DNA from: Apopatocola sp963618015
GTDB taxonomy: Bacteria; Bacillota; Clostridia; Oscillospirales; Oscillospiraceae
Length of the DNA: 19,144 nt
NCBI GenBank assembly: GCA_963618015.1
Contig: CAVEQS010000048.1
Span: 1 to 19,144, forward strand
Direction of reading: 5' to 3'
Shown here: positions 1 through 7,252 of the stretch, piece by piece
Position numbering within the stretch: position 1 is the first letter of the stretch
Layout of the letters: each line of letters opens with the position of its first letter
The notes under the pieces: model-generated
Told to the model about the DNA's origin: nothing
Seen by the model: only the letters and a program-made list of their open reading frames with translations
Databases searched by the model: none
Program-made: the position numbers and the translations under genes

Positions 1-37
1 AGACTCTCTCATTCTAACAGCTTTGGCAACAATGTGG

Positions 38-63
38 AAAAAGACACGGCTGGCTACCGTGCC
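38..63 (-). terminator. Intrinsic terminator after the DHHW-protein gene
   Basis: Read on the minus strand, a 7-bp stem (GGCACGG / CCGTGTC, one G-U pair) with a 7-nt loop is followed directly by TTTTT. It lies about 40 nt after the stop codon of the DHHW-family gene, so it probably ends the transcript that carries the O-acyltransferase pair. No gene is visible in bases 1-102 on either strand. Confidence 0.65.
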
Positions 64-102
64 TTATCCCGTAAATATATTGTAATAGGGAGGATGAAAC
101 CG

Positions 103-1218
103 TTAAAAAATTCGCAGACTGGACTCGGAACAGAAATTGTCGGTGCTGTAGAGCAAGAGTACACGGTCAATGTTATTTTCCGCGATATACTCCTTGACGG
201 ATCCGGTATAATACCGGAGATCAATCAGATGGATCTCAGAAAAGGCGTCCGTCAGGAACGGCACAAGCGAGTCGGCATAGGAATCACGCAGAATGAGCAG
301 GGCAGGGGCATCTACTGCCCCGGTGTCGACAACGGCGCAGGGGGTGTTGCCGCCAAGGAAAAACGTGTATTTGTCCTTGATGGCAAGCTTGTCGTAATTG
401 TAAAGCGGAAGCGTCTGCTCCGTTCCATTCGTTTCATAACGAGTGACGGACGAGTCTTCCGGCACCTTCATCAGCGTTTCCATCTCGTCCGGGGTGACCC
501 AGAAAAAGCCGGAGGAAGAAAAGAGCGTTCCACAGAAGCTGTCAGAGATAGTTTCCGGCGTAAGGGCGGCTTTTTCAATTTCCGGCAATCCCCATGAGGC
601 ACGCAGGGCATTGGCGGCATAGTACGCGCCGAGAGATGTCCAATGATGGTCGGTACGGTAGAAAACGGATTCGCTGCCGTGCGCCGTAAGAGCAGAGGAG
701 ATATCGACCGTTTCGAGCGCCGTCTGCGCGTAGGCGTTGTCGATCACCGCTTGCTGGTCGTCGTTCGGCGCGCCGTCCGGCAGGAGATCGGCATAAAGTT
801 GTGCCGATGTGGGGATCAGTGCGAGCGATACCGGGACGCCGGTATCGGAGAGAGAATCCGCTGCCTGTACGGCAGCCGAAAGCGTGTCCGGCTCCGGCGC
901 GGTGAAGGGCTCGATCAACCGCTCGCCGTCGCAGAGGAAAACGCCATTGTTCTGCTGCTTTCCCTGTGCAAGCTCCGCCCCCGCCTTTGTTTCGATCCAA
1001 ACATCGCGGCCGGCAAACTGATCGCTGCAATAGGATTCAAAGCGTGTGGCAAACGTTCCGGAAAAGAGGGAGGAAAAGGTGAATTTCGGCAGCGTTTGGA
1101 GCTGGCGGTTCTCTTTTTCGGAAAAGTCTTTGTCCGGCAGAAGGAGGTTCAGCAGAAAAAAACCGCCGATGAATGCGGAAAAGAGGACGGTAATGATTCG
1201 GTTGGCTGTTTTGGACAT
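103..1218 (-). CDS. DHHW family protein (AlgX/DltD-like, cell-surface polymer acylation)
   Basis: This is a 371-aa protein with one N-terminal membrane segment (about residues 8-27) and an extracytoplasmic remainder. The family-defining motif D190-H191-H192-W193 is present in the context YRTDHHWTSLGAYY. This is the catalytic signature of AlgX/AlgJ-like SGNH-type acetyl-transfer proteins. Such proteins usually partner an MBOAT acyltransferase that passes acyl groups across the membrane, and one is encoded immediately upstream, 18 nt away. The ATG at 1218 is preferred over an in-frame TTG at 1221, because AGGAGG (1227-1232) lies 8 nt before the ATG. The polymer that is acylated cannot be told from the sequence; exopolysaccharide, teichoic acid and peptidoglycan are all possible. 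Confidence 0.88.
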   Translation of the reverse strand: MSKTANRIITVLFSAFIGGFFLLNLLLPDKDFSEKENRQLQTLPKFTFSSLFSGTFATRFESYCSDQFAGRDVWIETKAGAELAQGKQQNNGVFLCDGERLIEPFTAPEPDTLSAAVQAADSLSDTGVPVSLALIPTSAQLYADLLPDGAPNDDQQAVIDNAYAQTALETVDISSALTAHGSESVFYRTDHHWTSLGAYYAANALRASWGLPEIEKAALTPETISDSFCGTLFSSSGFFWVTPDEMETLMKVPEDSSVTRYETNGTEQTLPLYNYDKLAIKDKYTFFLGGNTPCAVVDTGAVDAPALLILRDSYADSLVPFLTDAFSEIHLIDLRYYTGSVKEYIAENNIDRVLLLYSTDNFCSESSLRIF

Positions 1219-1236
1219 CAATGAAGCCTCCTTCCG

Positions 1237-2625
1237 TCAGAACCGGAAGTACAAAAACGGGTTGTACGTAGCGTCCACAAGATATGCCGTGGAAATAACA
1301 AGGCAGAGCGCCACAAGCACCGGCGTCAATACGCTGCGCACCTTTTGCGGGATGCGCGCAAAGAGCATTTTGGGGAGGGGAGTCGCCGCCATTGCGGCGA
1401 TGAGAAGAATGACGGCGTAGCTGCGGGCATAGAAAGCGTCGGCTGCTGTGGCTGCGACGCCGCTTGCGCCAAACATCGCGCCCCAGTAACGCATAACCTC
1501 ACCGACGGAATTGAGCTGGAAGAGCATCCAGCCCACGATGGCGACGAGCAGCGCGTAGATATGTGCCAATACCGGCACTTTTTCCAGCTTTTTGAGAAGG
1601 AAAACCTTTTCCAGTATGAGAAAAACAGCGTAATAGAGTCCCCAGAGAAGGAACGTCCAGTTCGCGCCGTGCCAGAGCCCGGTAAGCGCCCAGACGATGA
1701 GGATATTCAAAATCTGGCGGGGCAGACCGCGGCGGTTGCCGCCGAGGGGGATATACAGATAATCGCGGAACCAAGTGCCGAGCGACATATGCCAGCGCCG
1801 CCAGAATTCCGTGACGCTTTTGGATATGTACGGATAGTTGAAGTTTTCGAGAAACTCAAAGCCCAGCATCCGTCCAAGGCCAATGGCCATATCCGAATAG
1901 CCGGAAAAATCAAAATAGAGCTGAAGGGAAAAGGCGAGCGCGCCAAGCCATGCTCCGGCAAAGCTCAGCTCCGGCGCTGCGGCATAGACATCCCAGAGCA
2001 CGCCGATGTTGTTGGCGATCAGCACCTTTTTCCCGAGGCCGACGGCAAAGCGCTGCACGCCGGAGGAAAACTGCTCGGAGCTGAGCCGCCGCGCGCCGAG
2101 CTGCGAGGCAACGTCCTTATACCGAACGATCGGCCCGGCGATCAGCTGCGGAAACAGCGCCACAAATGTCCCGAAGCGGATGAAATTTTTCTGCTCCTCG
2201 GTATCGCCGCGGTAGACGTCGATCGGGTAGGACATCGTCTGGAACGTGTAGAACGAAATGCCGATCGGCAGCGTGAGCCCGAGCGTGGGGATGTTTACGC
2301 CGGGAATACGGCTGAGTGTCGCCGCAAAAAGGTCAAAATACTTGAAGAAAACGAGAAGCGCAAGATTGACAACGGTATTGACGGTCAAAACGGCGCGCGC
2401 TTTTTTATCATCAGACAACCGGTAGCGAGCGATGAGAAGTCCGGCGGCATAATTCAGCGCGATGGAAAAGACCATCAGCAGAATGTACACCGGCTCGCCC
2501 CAGCCGTAAAACACGAGATTTACGATGAAAAGCCAGAGATTTCGATACCGTGCCGGTACAAGGTAATAAACCGCCAGCACGACAGGCAGATATACAAACA
2601 GGAAAAGAATGCTTGAAAAGACCAT
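1237..2625 (-). CDS. MBOAT family O-acyltransferase (AlgI-like)
   Basis: This is a 462-aa polytopic membrane protein that begins with the usual family start MVFSSILFLFVYLPVVLAVY. The two MBOAT signature regions are visible: WRRWHMSLGTWFRDYLYIPLGGNR around H279, and TGLWHGANWTF around H319, the conserved catalytic histidine. Length and N-terminus match AlgI/PatA-type proteins, which move acetyl groups from the cytoplasm to an extracellular polymer. The DHHW protein encoded 18 nt downstream is the expected partner. The ribosome site is weak (GAAGAAC). Only 30 bp without a convincing terminator separate it from the recombinase gene upstream, so some readthrough from that operon is possible. Confidence 0.93.
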   Translation of the reverse strand: MVFSSILFLFVYLPVVLAVYYLVPARYRNLWLFIVNLVFYGWGEPVYILLMVFSIALNYAAGLLIARYRLSDDKKARAVLTVNTVVNLALLVFFKYFDLFAATLSRIPGVNIPTLGLTLPIGISFYTFQTMSYPIDVYRGDTEEQKNFIRFGTFVALFPQLIAGPIVRYKDVASQLGARRLSSEQFSSGVQRFAVGLGKKVLIANNIGVLWDVYAAAPELSFAGAWLGALAFSLQLYFDFSGYSDMAIGLGRMLGFEFLENFNYPYISKSVTEFWRRWHMSLGTWFRDYLYIPLGGNRRGLPRQILNILIVWALTGLWHGANWTFLLWGLYYAVFLILEKVFLLKKLEKVPVLAHIYALLVAIVGWMLFQLNSVGEVMRYWGAMFGASGVAATAADAFYARSYAVILLIAAMAATPLPKMLFARIPQKVRSVLTPVLVALCLVISTAYLVDATYNPFLYFRF

Positions 2626-2655
2626 ATAGTTCTTCGACTCCGTCTGAGAGTGTTT

Positions 2656-3663
2656 TTATTTTTCGCCCTTTTCTGGGGAGAACTTTCCAAGAGGATTTGC
2701 CTGTGCCGCGATGCGCAGCTCGGAATTGTCCACGTGAGTATAAATCTGCGTAGTATTTAGATTCTCGTGGCCAAGGAGCTCCTGCAATGTCCGCACGTCT
2801 ACGCCGTTGGAGAGCATCAGCGTCGCCGCCGTGTGACGTAGCTTGTGCGCGGAATACTTTTCGGCGTCCAGACCGGCGCGCAGCAGCGATTTTTTCACCA
2901 TCGCGTGCAGCGCCTCGCGAGTAATACGCGTGCGGCGGCTGGAAAGAAAGAGAGCGTTTCGGTCAATGGCGGCTATGTCCCGGCGGACAATGAGATAGTC
3001 ATTGATGGCCTGCGCCGTGGCGTCATTGAGATAGACGACGCGCTCCTTGTTGCCCTTGCCGAGGACGCGAATATGATCGCTTCGGATATCCGAGAGATTC
3101 ATCCCGGCAATTTCCGATATACGAAGTCCACAGTTGAGGAATATCGTTAAAATGCAGTAATCGCGCTCCTTATGCATACCGTCTACGCTGTTAAGTAAGC
3201 GCTCGCTCTCTTCCAGTGTCAGATAGCGGGGGAGAGAACGCTTGGAACGCGGAGAATCCAGATCCTGGAGCGGATTATCATCCAGAAGCTTGGCTTTCGT
3301 CGTAAGATACTTATAAAAGCCGCGGATGCTGGATACCTTTCGCGCGCGGGATGCGGCGTTCAGGCCGAATTCTTCGCTGCGGGCACGCGTAAATTTGGCT
3401 TTGTCGCGGGAGAGAAATGCCAGATAGTCATAAACCTCCGCAAGAGTAACACGGGAGACGAATTCGAGATCGACGTCAAGGATCGATATTTCGGATAACT
3501 CCGTTGCTCGTGGGACAAGACCACGCTCGATCTTTAAAAAGCGAAAGAAGTTACGCAGATCAAGAAAATACTCGTCGACCGTGGCGCGCGAATGACCCTT
3601 GATCGTTTCATGATAGGTTAAGTAATCCCGCAGAATGGGAGGCGCTTCATAGCGGTAGTCCAT
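2656..3663 (-). CDS. Tyrosine recombinase, XerC/XerD type
   Basis: This is a 335-aa site-specific recombinase with an N-terminal SAM-like core-binding domain (about 5-125) and a C-terminal catalytic domain (about 140-320). All catalytic residues are present: R181 (GLRISEIAG), K206 (GKGNKER), H273 and R276 (AHKLRHTAA), H299 (LLGHENLNTT) and the nucleophile Y308. It is about 30-40 residues longer than classical XerC/XerD. The ATG follows GAGGATC at good spacing. It follows radA in the same direction, with a perfect AT-rich inverted repeat in the 102-bp gap that could be a recombinase or regulator site. No phage or integron genes are nearby, which favours a chromosomal Xer role over a prophage integrase. 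XerC and XerD cannot be told apart here. Confidence 0.9.
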   Translation of the reverse strand: MDYRYEAPPILRDYLTYHETIKGHSRATVDEYFLDLRNFFRFLKIERGLVPRATELSEISILDVDLEFVSRVTLAEVYDYLAFLSRDKAKFTRARSEEFGLNAASRARKVSSIRGFYKYLTTKAKLLDDNPLQDLDSPRSKRSLPRYLTLEESERLLNSVDGMHKERDYCILTIFLNCGLRISEIAGMNLSDIRSDHIRVLGKGNKERVVYLNDATAQAINDYLIVRRDIAAIDRNALFLSSRRTRITREALHAMVKKSLLRAGLDAEKYSAHKLRHTAATLMLSNGVDVRTLQELLGHENLNTTQIYTHVDNSELRIAAQANPLGKFSPEKGEK

Positions 3664-3721
3664 AGATGATCCTCACAGCAGAAAACAGCCGGACGGGGGA
3701 ACACATTTCCGGCCATACATA

Positions 3722-3753
3722 AAATTAAACAAAATAAAGATTTTGTTTAATTT
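3722..3753. repeat. Perfect AT-rich inverted repeat between radA and the Xer-type gene
   Basis: Two 14-base arms, AAATTAAACAAAAT and its exact reverse complement, flank a 4-base centre (AAAG). Read with 11-base arms and a 6-base centre (3724-3751) it has the 28-bp layout of dif sites. The right half TTTTGTTTAAT matches the B. subtilis dif half TTATGTAAACT at 7 of 11 positions, from memory. As RNA it would be a weak, almost all-AU hairpin without a clear U-tract, so it is a poor terminator. The function is inferred only: recombinase site, operator, or mRNA structure. Confidence 0.75.
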
Positions 3754-3765
3754 AGGGGAGCGGAT

Positions 3766-5136
3766 TCAAATGAATATGGCGGTAACGGCGTCGCGGACAT
3801 TTTTTGCCGGCAAAAGCTTCATGCCTTTGGGAAGCTTGATATCGTCCTTGCAATGTGCTGGAATGACGCACCGCTTGAAACCGAGCCGCGCAATTTCCTG
3901 CAAACGCTGATTGATTGACGGGACGGATCGAATCTCTCCCGTGAGTCCTACTTCGCCGATCGCGGCGAGATCCTCTCCAATGGGCTTGTCCCGCAGGCTT
4001 GAAGCGATCGCAAGTGCGATCGCAAGGTCTGCCGCTGGCTCGTCCAGCTCGAGACCGCCGACAACGTTTACATAGGCGTCACACCCGGCAACATGCACGC
4101 CGCCGCGCTTTTCGAGAACAGCAAGCAAAAGCATCAGCCGGTTGAAGTCTACGCCGTTGGCCGTGCGGCGTGCCTGATTTGCGTTGCTCGGCGAAAGCAG
4201 CGCCTGTACCTCGGCCAGGATCGGCCGCGAGCCCTGCATCACGCAGGAAACGCACGTGCCGGGCGCATTGATCGGACGGCCGGACAGCATTACCTCGGAC
4301 GGGTTCGGGACCTCGCGAAGCCCGGTATCACACATTTCAAAGACACCGATCTCATTTGTAGAGCCGAAACGGTTTTTGGCCGCGCGCAGAATGCGGTAAT
4401 TCAGCGAGCGGTCACCTTCAAAGTACAGCACGCAGTCCACCATGTGCTCCAAAACCTTCGGCCCGGCGATGGCGCCTTCTTTATTTACATGGCCAATAAC
4501 AAACGCGGTGATGTTCATCGTTTTCGCAAGCTGCATCACTGCCATGGTGCAATCCTTCACCTGGCCGATGCTGCCGGGCGCTGAAGCAATGTCGTTATTG
4601 TACATCGTCTGAACCGAGTCGATGATCAGAATATCCGGCTGCAAATCCTCCACGCTCTGCGTAACGGCGTTGATATCCGTTTCCGCAAGGACGTAGAGAT
4701 CGTCGCTCGAAGCGCCGAGGCGCTGCGAGCGCATTTTGAGCTGGCGCTGGCTTTCCTCGCCGGTCACATATAAAATTTTCGCATCCGGGATATTACCGCA
4801 GATTTGCAGCAGCAGCGTGGATTTACCGATGCCGGGCGCACCGCCGACGAGTACCAGCGAGCCGCGCACAGCGCCGCCGCCGAGAACGCGATCCATTTCC
4901 GCCATGCCGGTGGAAAAACGGATCTCCTCCTCGTCATCGAGCTGCGAAACCGGCTTGGGAATGCTTCGGCGCGTTCCGGCGATCTTCACAGCGGCGCTTT
5001 TTGCCGCAGCGTTGCCGGACGGCGCAGACGGAGCTTCCACGATCGTATTCCACGCGCCGCACGCCGGGCAGCGCCCGAACCACTTTCCGGTATCGTTGCC
5101 GCATTCCGTGCAGAAAAACACACTTTTGGCTTTCAT
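3766..5136 (-). CDS. radA: DNA repair protein RadA
   Basis: This is a 456-aa RecA-like ATPase that promotes branch migration of recombination intermediates. In order it has a four-cysteine zinc finger (C9, C12, C23, C26), a Walker A motif GGAPGIGKST (98-107), the RadA signature KNRFGS (254-259) and a C-terminal Lon-protease-like domain with PSNANQARRTANGVDFNRL. The length matches E. coli RadA (about 460 aa). The frame stays open 39 codons further upstream, but that stretch lies inside cwlD and has no family similarity. The ATG at 5136 overlaps the cwlD stop as ATGA, which indicates translational coupling. The upstream neighbour is a spore-cortex amidase and the downstream neighbour a Xer-type recombinase. 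Confidence 0.96.
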   Translation of the reverse strand: MKAKSVFFCTECGNDTGKWFGRCPACGAWNTIVEAPSAPSGNAAAKSAAVKIAGTRRSIPKPVSQLDDEEEIRFSTGMAEMDRVLGGGAVRGSLVLVGGAPGIGKSTLLLQICGNIPDAKILYVTGEESQRQLKMRSQRLGASSDDLYVLAETDINAVTQSVEDLQPDILIIDSVQTMYNNDIASAPGSIGQVKDCTMAVMQLAKTMNITAFVIGHVNKEGAIAGPKVLEHMVDCVLYFEGDRSLNYRILRAAKNRFGSTNEIGVFEMCDTGLREVPNPSEVMLSGRPINAPGTCVSCVMQGSRPILAEVQALLSPSNANQARRTANGVDFNRLMLLLAVLEKRGGVHVAGCDAYVNVVGGLELDEPAADLAIALAIASSLRDKPIGEDLAAIGEVGLTGEIRSVPSINQRLQEIARLGFKRCVIPAHCKDDIKLPKGMKLLPAKNVRDAVTAIFI

Positions 5137-5873
5137 AAAACGCCTTTCTCTGTAAATTGGAGATAACACGCCGTCAAAACGGACGCAATTTTTTTCTGAT
5201 GCTCCGAGCTTTGCAGAAGCGAAAGCTCCTGCGGGTTTGAAAGAAAACCGCACTCGACCAGCACGGCGGTACAGCGCACATGGGACAGGATATAGATGTC
5301 CTTCCCTGCCGGTACCGGCACGCGCCGGTTTTCCGGCAGGAGTGCCGCCGCAAGCTCCGATTGCAGGATCTCGGCAAAAGCATGGCTGGAGTCATTTTTT
5401 GCATACAGTACCTGGGAACCATGCGGCCCGGCGGACGGATAGATATTCTGGTGAATACTCAGAAATACGGGGTCGTCTATGCTTTCGGCGAGCTCAACCC
5501 GCCGCCGGGTGTCCCACTTTTTCATAGCGGCAATGGTTTTTGCCTCCGGCGGATAGGCAAGCTCTTCGGTATCCCGCGTCATAACGGCATCTACACCGAG
5601 AAACGCACAGAGATCCCGGACGCGCAGCGCCACAGAGAGATTCAGAGCGCTTTCCACCGTTCCATCCGGCGCTACAGCGCCGCCGTCAGCGCCGCCGTGG
5701 CCGGGGTCTATAATCAGCACAGGCAGGCGCTCCGCCGTCTCCACCGATGCAGATCGTGTATCTGCACCAAACAGGAACACACTATGTATTATGACACAAA
5801 TCCAGAGGAATGACAAGGTGAAAAGCGCGGCATCTTCCGCACGGACGCTTTTATACAGCTTTTTAACAAACAA
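5133..5873 (-). CDS. cwlD: N-acetylmuramoyl-L-alanine amidase CwlD
   Basis: This is a 246-aa Amidase_3 enzyme that removes peptide side chains from peptidoglycan. In spore formers CwlD makes the muramic-delta-lactam of the cortex, which is needed for germination. One membrane anchor (about 16-36) precedes the catalytic domain. Zinc and catalytic residues are visible as H59 (DPGHGG), E74 (VESALN), H141 (LSIHQN) and E207 (LVECGFLSN). The start is TTG at 5873, 9 nt after GGGAGG; a closer ATG at 5880 opens only a five-codon frame. The ribosome site and start lie in a 13-bp inverted repeat that may control expression. It overlaps radA by 4 bp. Confidence 0.9.
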   Translation of the reverse strand: MFVKKLYKSVRAEDAALFTLSFLWICVIIHSVFLFGADTRSASVETAERLPVLIIDPGHGGADGGAVAPDGTVESALNLSVALRVRDLCAFLGVDAVMTRDTEELAYPPEAKTIAAMKKWDTRRRVELAESIDDPVFLSIHQNIYPSAGPHGSQVLYAKNDSSHAFAEILQSELAAALLPENRRVPVPAGKDIYILSHVRCTAVLVECGFLSNPQELSLLQSSEHQKKIASVLTACYLQFTEKGVL

Positions 5874-5921
5874 AACGCATCGCCTCCCTCAAGCTATGCT
5901 ATGAGAGCGGCGATGCGTTTT
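5872..5921 (-). promoter_or_regulatory. 13-bp inverted repeat enclosing the cwlD ribosome site and start
   Basis: AAAACGCATCGCC (minus strand) and its exact complement GGCGATGCGTTTT are separated by 24 nt. The hairpin begins 14 nt after the aminotransferase stop. Its 3' arm runs into GTTTTGTTTGTT, so it resembles a terminator for the upstream gene. The T-rich tail contains the TTG start of cwlD, and the GGGAGG ribosome site spans the loop and 3' arm. It could therefore end or translationally silence readthrough transcripts. The dual role is inferred. Confidence 0.6.
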
Positions 5922-5925
5922 ATGA
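5896..5925 (-). promoter_or_regulatory. Candidate sigma-E-like promoter for cwlD
   Basis: The minus strand shows TCATAAA (5919-5925), a 15-bp spacer and CATAGCAT (5896-5903). Against the B. subtilis sigma-E consensus (KMATATT, 14-15 bp, CATACAHT) this is 5 of 7 and 6 of 8. Transcription would begin just before the cwlD ribosome site, so the 5' arm of the hairpin would be absent from that transcript. In B. subtilis cwlD is made under sigma-E and sigma-G control. Confidence 0.4.
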
Positions 5926-5935
5926 GCGGAAGGGC

Positions 5936-7132
5936 TCAGCCTTCCTTCAGGAATTTTTCCAGCCGGTCAAGGCCTTCCTTGATCGTTTCGAGAGACGTGG
6001 CATACGTCCAGCGGACGAAGTTCGGTGCATCAAACGCGCAGCAGGATACGACCGCGACGAGGCCCTTTTCCAGAAACGCCATGGCGAAATCGTCGGCATT
6101 ATGGATCACGCGCCCGCCGAGCGTGCGCCCGATGAGCTTTTCGAGATTCATCATTACATAAAATGCGCCGTCCGGCCTCAGGCAGCTCACGCCGTCGATC
6201 TGATTCATACGCTCCACAAGATAATTCCGGCGCTCTTCAAACACTTTGCGCATTTCTTCTACGCTGTCCTGCGGCCCGCGCATGGCCTCCGCCATCGCTG
6301 CCTGGTTCATGGCACCAATATTGCCGAGCGCATGGCTCAGGCAATTCGTCATGACCTTGGCAATGCGCTTGTCGCCGCAGGCGGCGAAGCCGCAGCGCCA
6401 GCCGGTCATGGAGTAGCTCTTGGATACGCCGTTGATGATGATGGTATGCTTCTTCACTTCTTCGCCGAGCGCTGCGACGCTGGTGAACTTGCGGCCGTCG
6501 TAGCAGAGGCGGTAATAGATCTCGTCGGCAATGATATAGAGATCATGTCGCAGGCAGACCTCCGCAAGCGCCTCCAGTTCCTCTTTGGAATAGATCATGC
6601 CGGTCGGGTTGGACGGGTTATTGAGCACGAGCGCTTTCGTTTTGTCCGTGATGGCCGCTTCCAGCTGCGCCGGCGTCATTTTGAAGTGCTGTGCCTCGGT
6701 CGTCGGGACGATCACCGGAACGCCGCCGACCATGCGGATCTGCTCGGTATAGCTGACCCAGTACGGCGCGGGAACGATGACCTCGTCACCGGTATCGAGC
6801 AGCGTGAAGAACGTGGCGTACAGGCAGGCCTTCGCGCCGTTCGAAATGACAATGGCGTCATAATCAAAATCCACGCCGAGATCTTCCTTCATCCGGTAAG
6901 CAACCGCCTTGCGAGCCTCGACCGTGCCGGGCGTCGGTGTATACTTCGTCTGGCCTTCGCGAATGGCGCGAATTCCCGCTTCTTTGATATGGTCGGGCGT
7001 ATCAAAATCCGGCTCCCCTGCCCCAAAGCCTACGACGGGGATGCCCTCCGCCTTCATCTGCTTGAATTTCGAGTTGACCGCCAGCGTTGCGGACGGCGCG
7101 ACGGCGGAACGGATTTTGGATAATTCTTTCAT
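5936..7132 (-). CDS. aspB: Pyridoxal phosphate-dependent aminotransferase (aspartate aminotransferase-like)
   Basis: This is a 398-aa fold-type I, class I/II aminotransferase that probably interconverts aspartate and oxaloacetate with 2-oxoglutarate and glutamate. The PLP-binding lysine is K238 in NGVSKSYSMTGWRCGF. The cofactor and substrate signature NNPSNPTG is at 171-178, W125 lies in the APYWVSY segment, and D203 in IIADEIYYRL. The start at 7132 is chosen because GGAGGG (7140-7145) lies 7 nt before it; an upstream ATG at 7147 overlaps that ribosome site. A sigma-A-like promoter lies at 7162-7190. Substrate preference within the AspB-like subgroup cannot be fixed from sequence alone. Confidence 0.92.
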   Translation of the reverse strand: MKELSKIRSAVAPSATLAVNSKFKQMKAEGIPVVGFGAGEPDFDTPDHIKEAGIRAIREGQTKYTPTPGTVEARKAVAYRMKEDLGVDFDYDAIVISNGAKACLYATFFTLLDTGDEVIVPAPYWVSYTEQIRMVGGVPVIVPTTEAQHFKMTPAQLEAAITDKTKALVLNNPSNPTGMIYSKEELEALAEVCLRHDLYIIADEIYYRLCYDGRKFTSVAALGEEVKKHTIIINGVSKSYSMTGWRCGFAACGDKRIAKVMTNCLSHALGNIGAMNQAAMAEAMRGPQDSVEEMRKVFEERRNYLVERMNQIDGVSCLRPDGAFYVMMNLEKLIGRTLGGRVIHNADDFAMAFLEKGLVAVVSCCAFDAPNFVRWTYATSLETIKEGLDRLEKFLKEG

Positions 7133-7161
7133 GGCTAAGCCCTCCATACAAGTATGGCGTC

Positions 7162-7190
7162 ATTATATGGCATAGATGACAAAAAATCAA
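7162..7190 (-). promoter_or_regulatory. Sigma-A-like promoter for the aminotransferase gene
   Basis: The minus strand shows TTGATT (7185-7190), a 17-bp spacer and TATAAT (7162-7167). It sits between the spoIVA terminator and the aminotransferase start, so the gene is likely transcribed alone or with readthrough into cwlD. Confidence 0.75.
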
Positions 7191-7202
7191 GAGCTAATTT
7201 GG

Positions 7203-7241
7203 GCAAAAATGCGCAGCCGAAGCGAATTTTTCGCCTCGGCT
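7203..7241 (-). terminator. Intrinsic terminator after spoIVA
   Basis: On the minus strand the arms AGCCGAGGCGAA and TTCGCTTCGGCT (12 bp, one G-U pair, 3-nt loop) are followed by GCGCATTTTTG. It begins 11 nt after the spoIVA stop codon. The U-tract starts about 5 nt after the stem, so strength may be moderate. Confidence 0.75.
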
Positions 7242-7252
7242 TGCAAGTTTGC

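Noticed and set aside
1345..2616. Long plus-strand open frame (about 420 codons) opposite the MBOAT gene
   Set aside because: It is fully antisense to a clear AlgI-like gene, is rich in Arg/His/Glu as expected of GC-rich antisense frames, and shows no known motif.
2656..3663. Tyrosine recombinase as a prophage or genomic island integrase
   Set aside because: No phage, excisionase, tRNA attachment site or direct repeats were seen, and its neighbours are housekeeping and sporulation genes.
5137..5253. N-terminal extension of RadA by 39 residues
   Set aside because: The stretch lies within cwlD in another frame, and the family zinc finger begins right after the ATG at 5136, which overlaps the cwlD stop as ATGA.
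6101..7123. Long plus-strand open frame opposite the aminotransferase gene
   Set aside because: It is a shadow of a convincing coding region with no ribosome site or recognisable domain.
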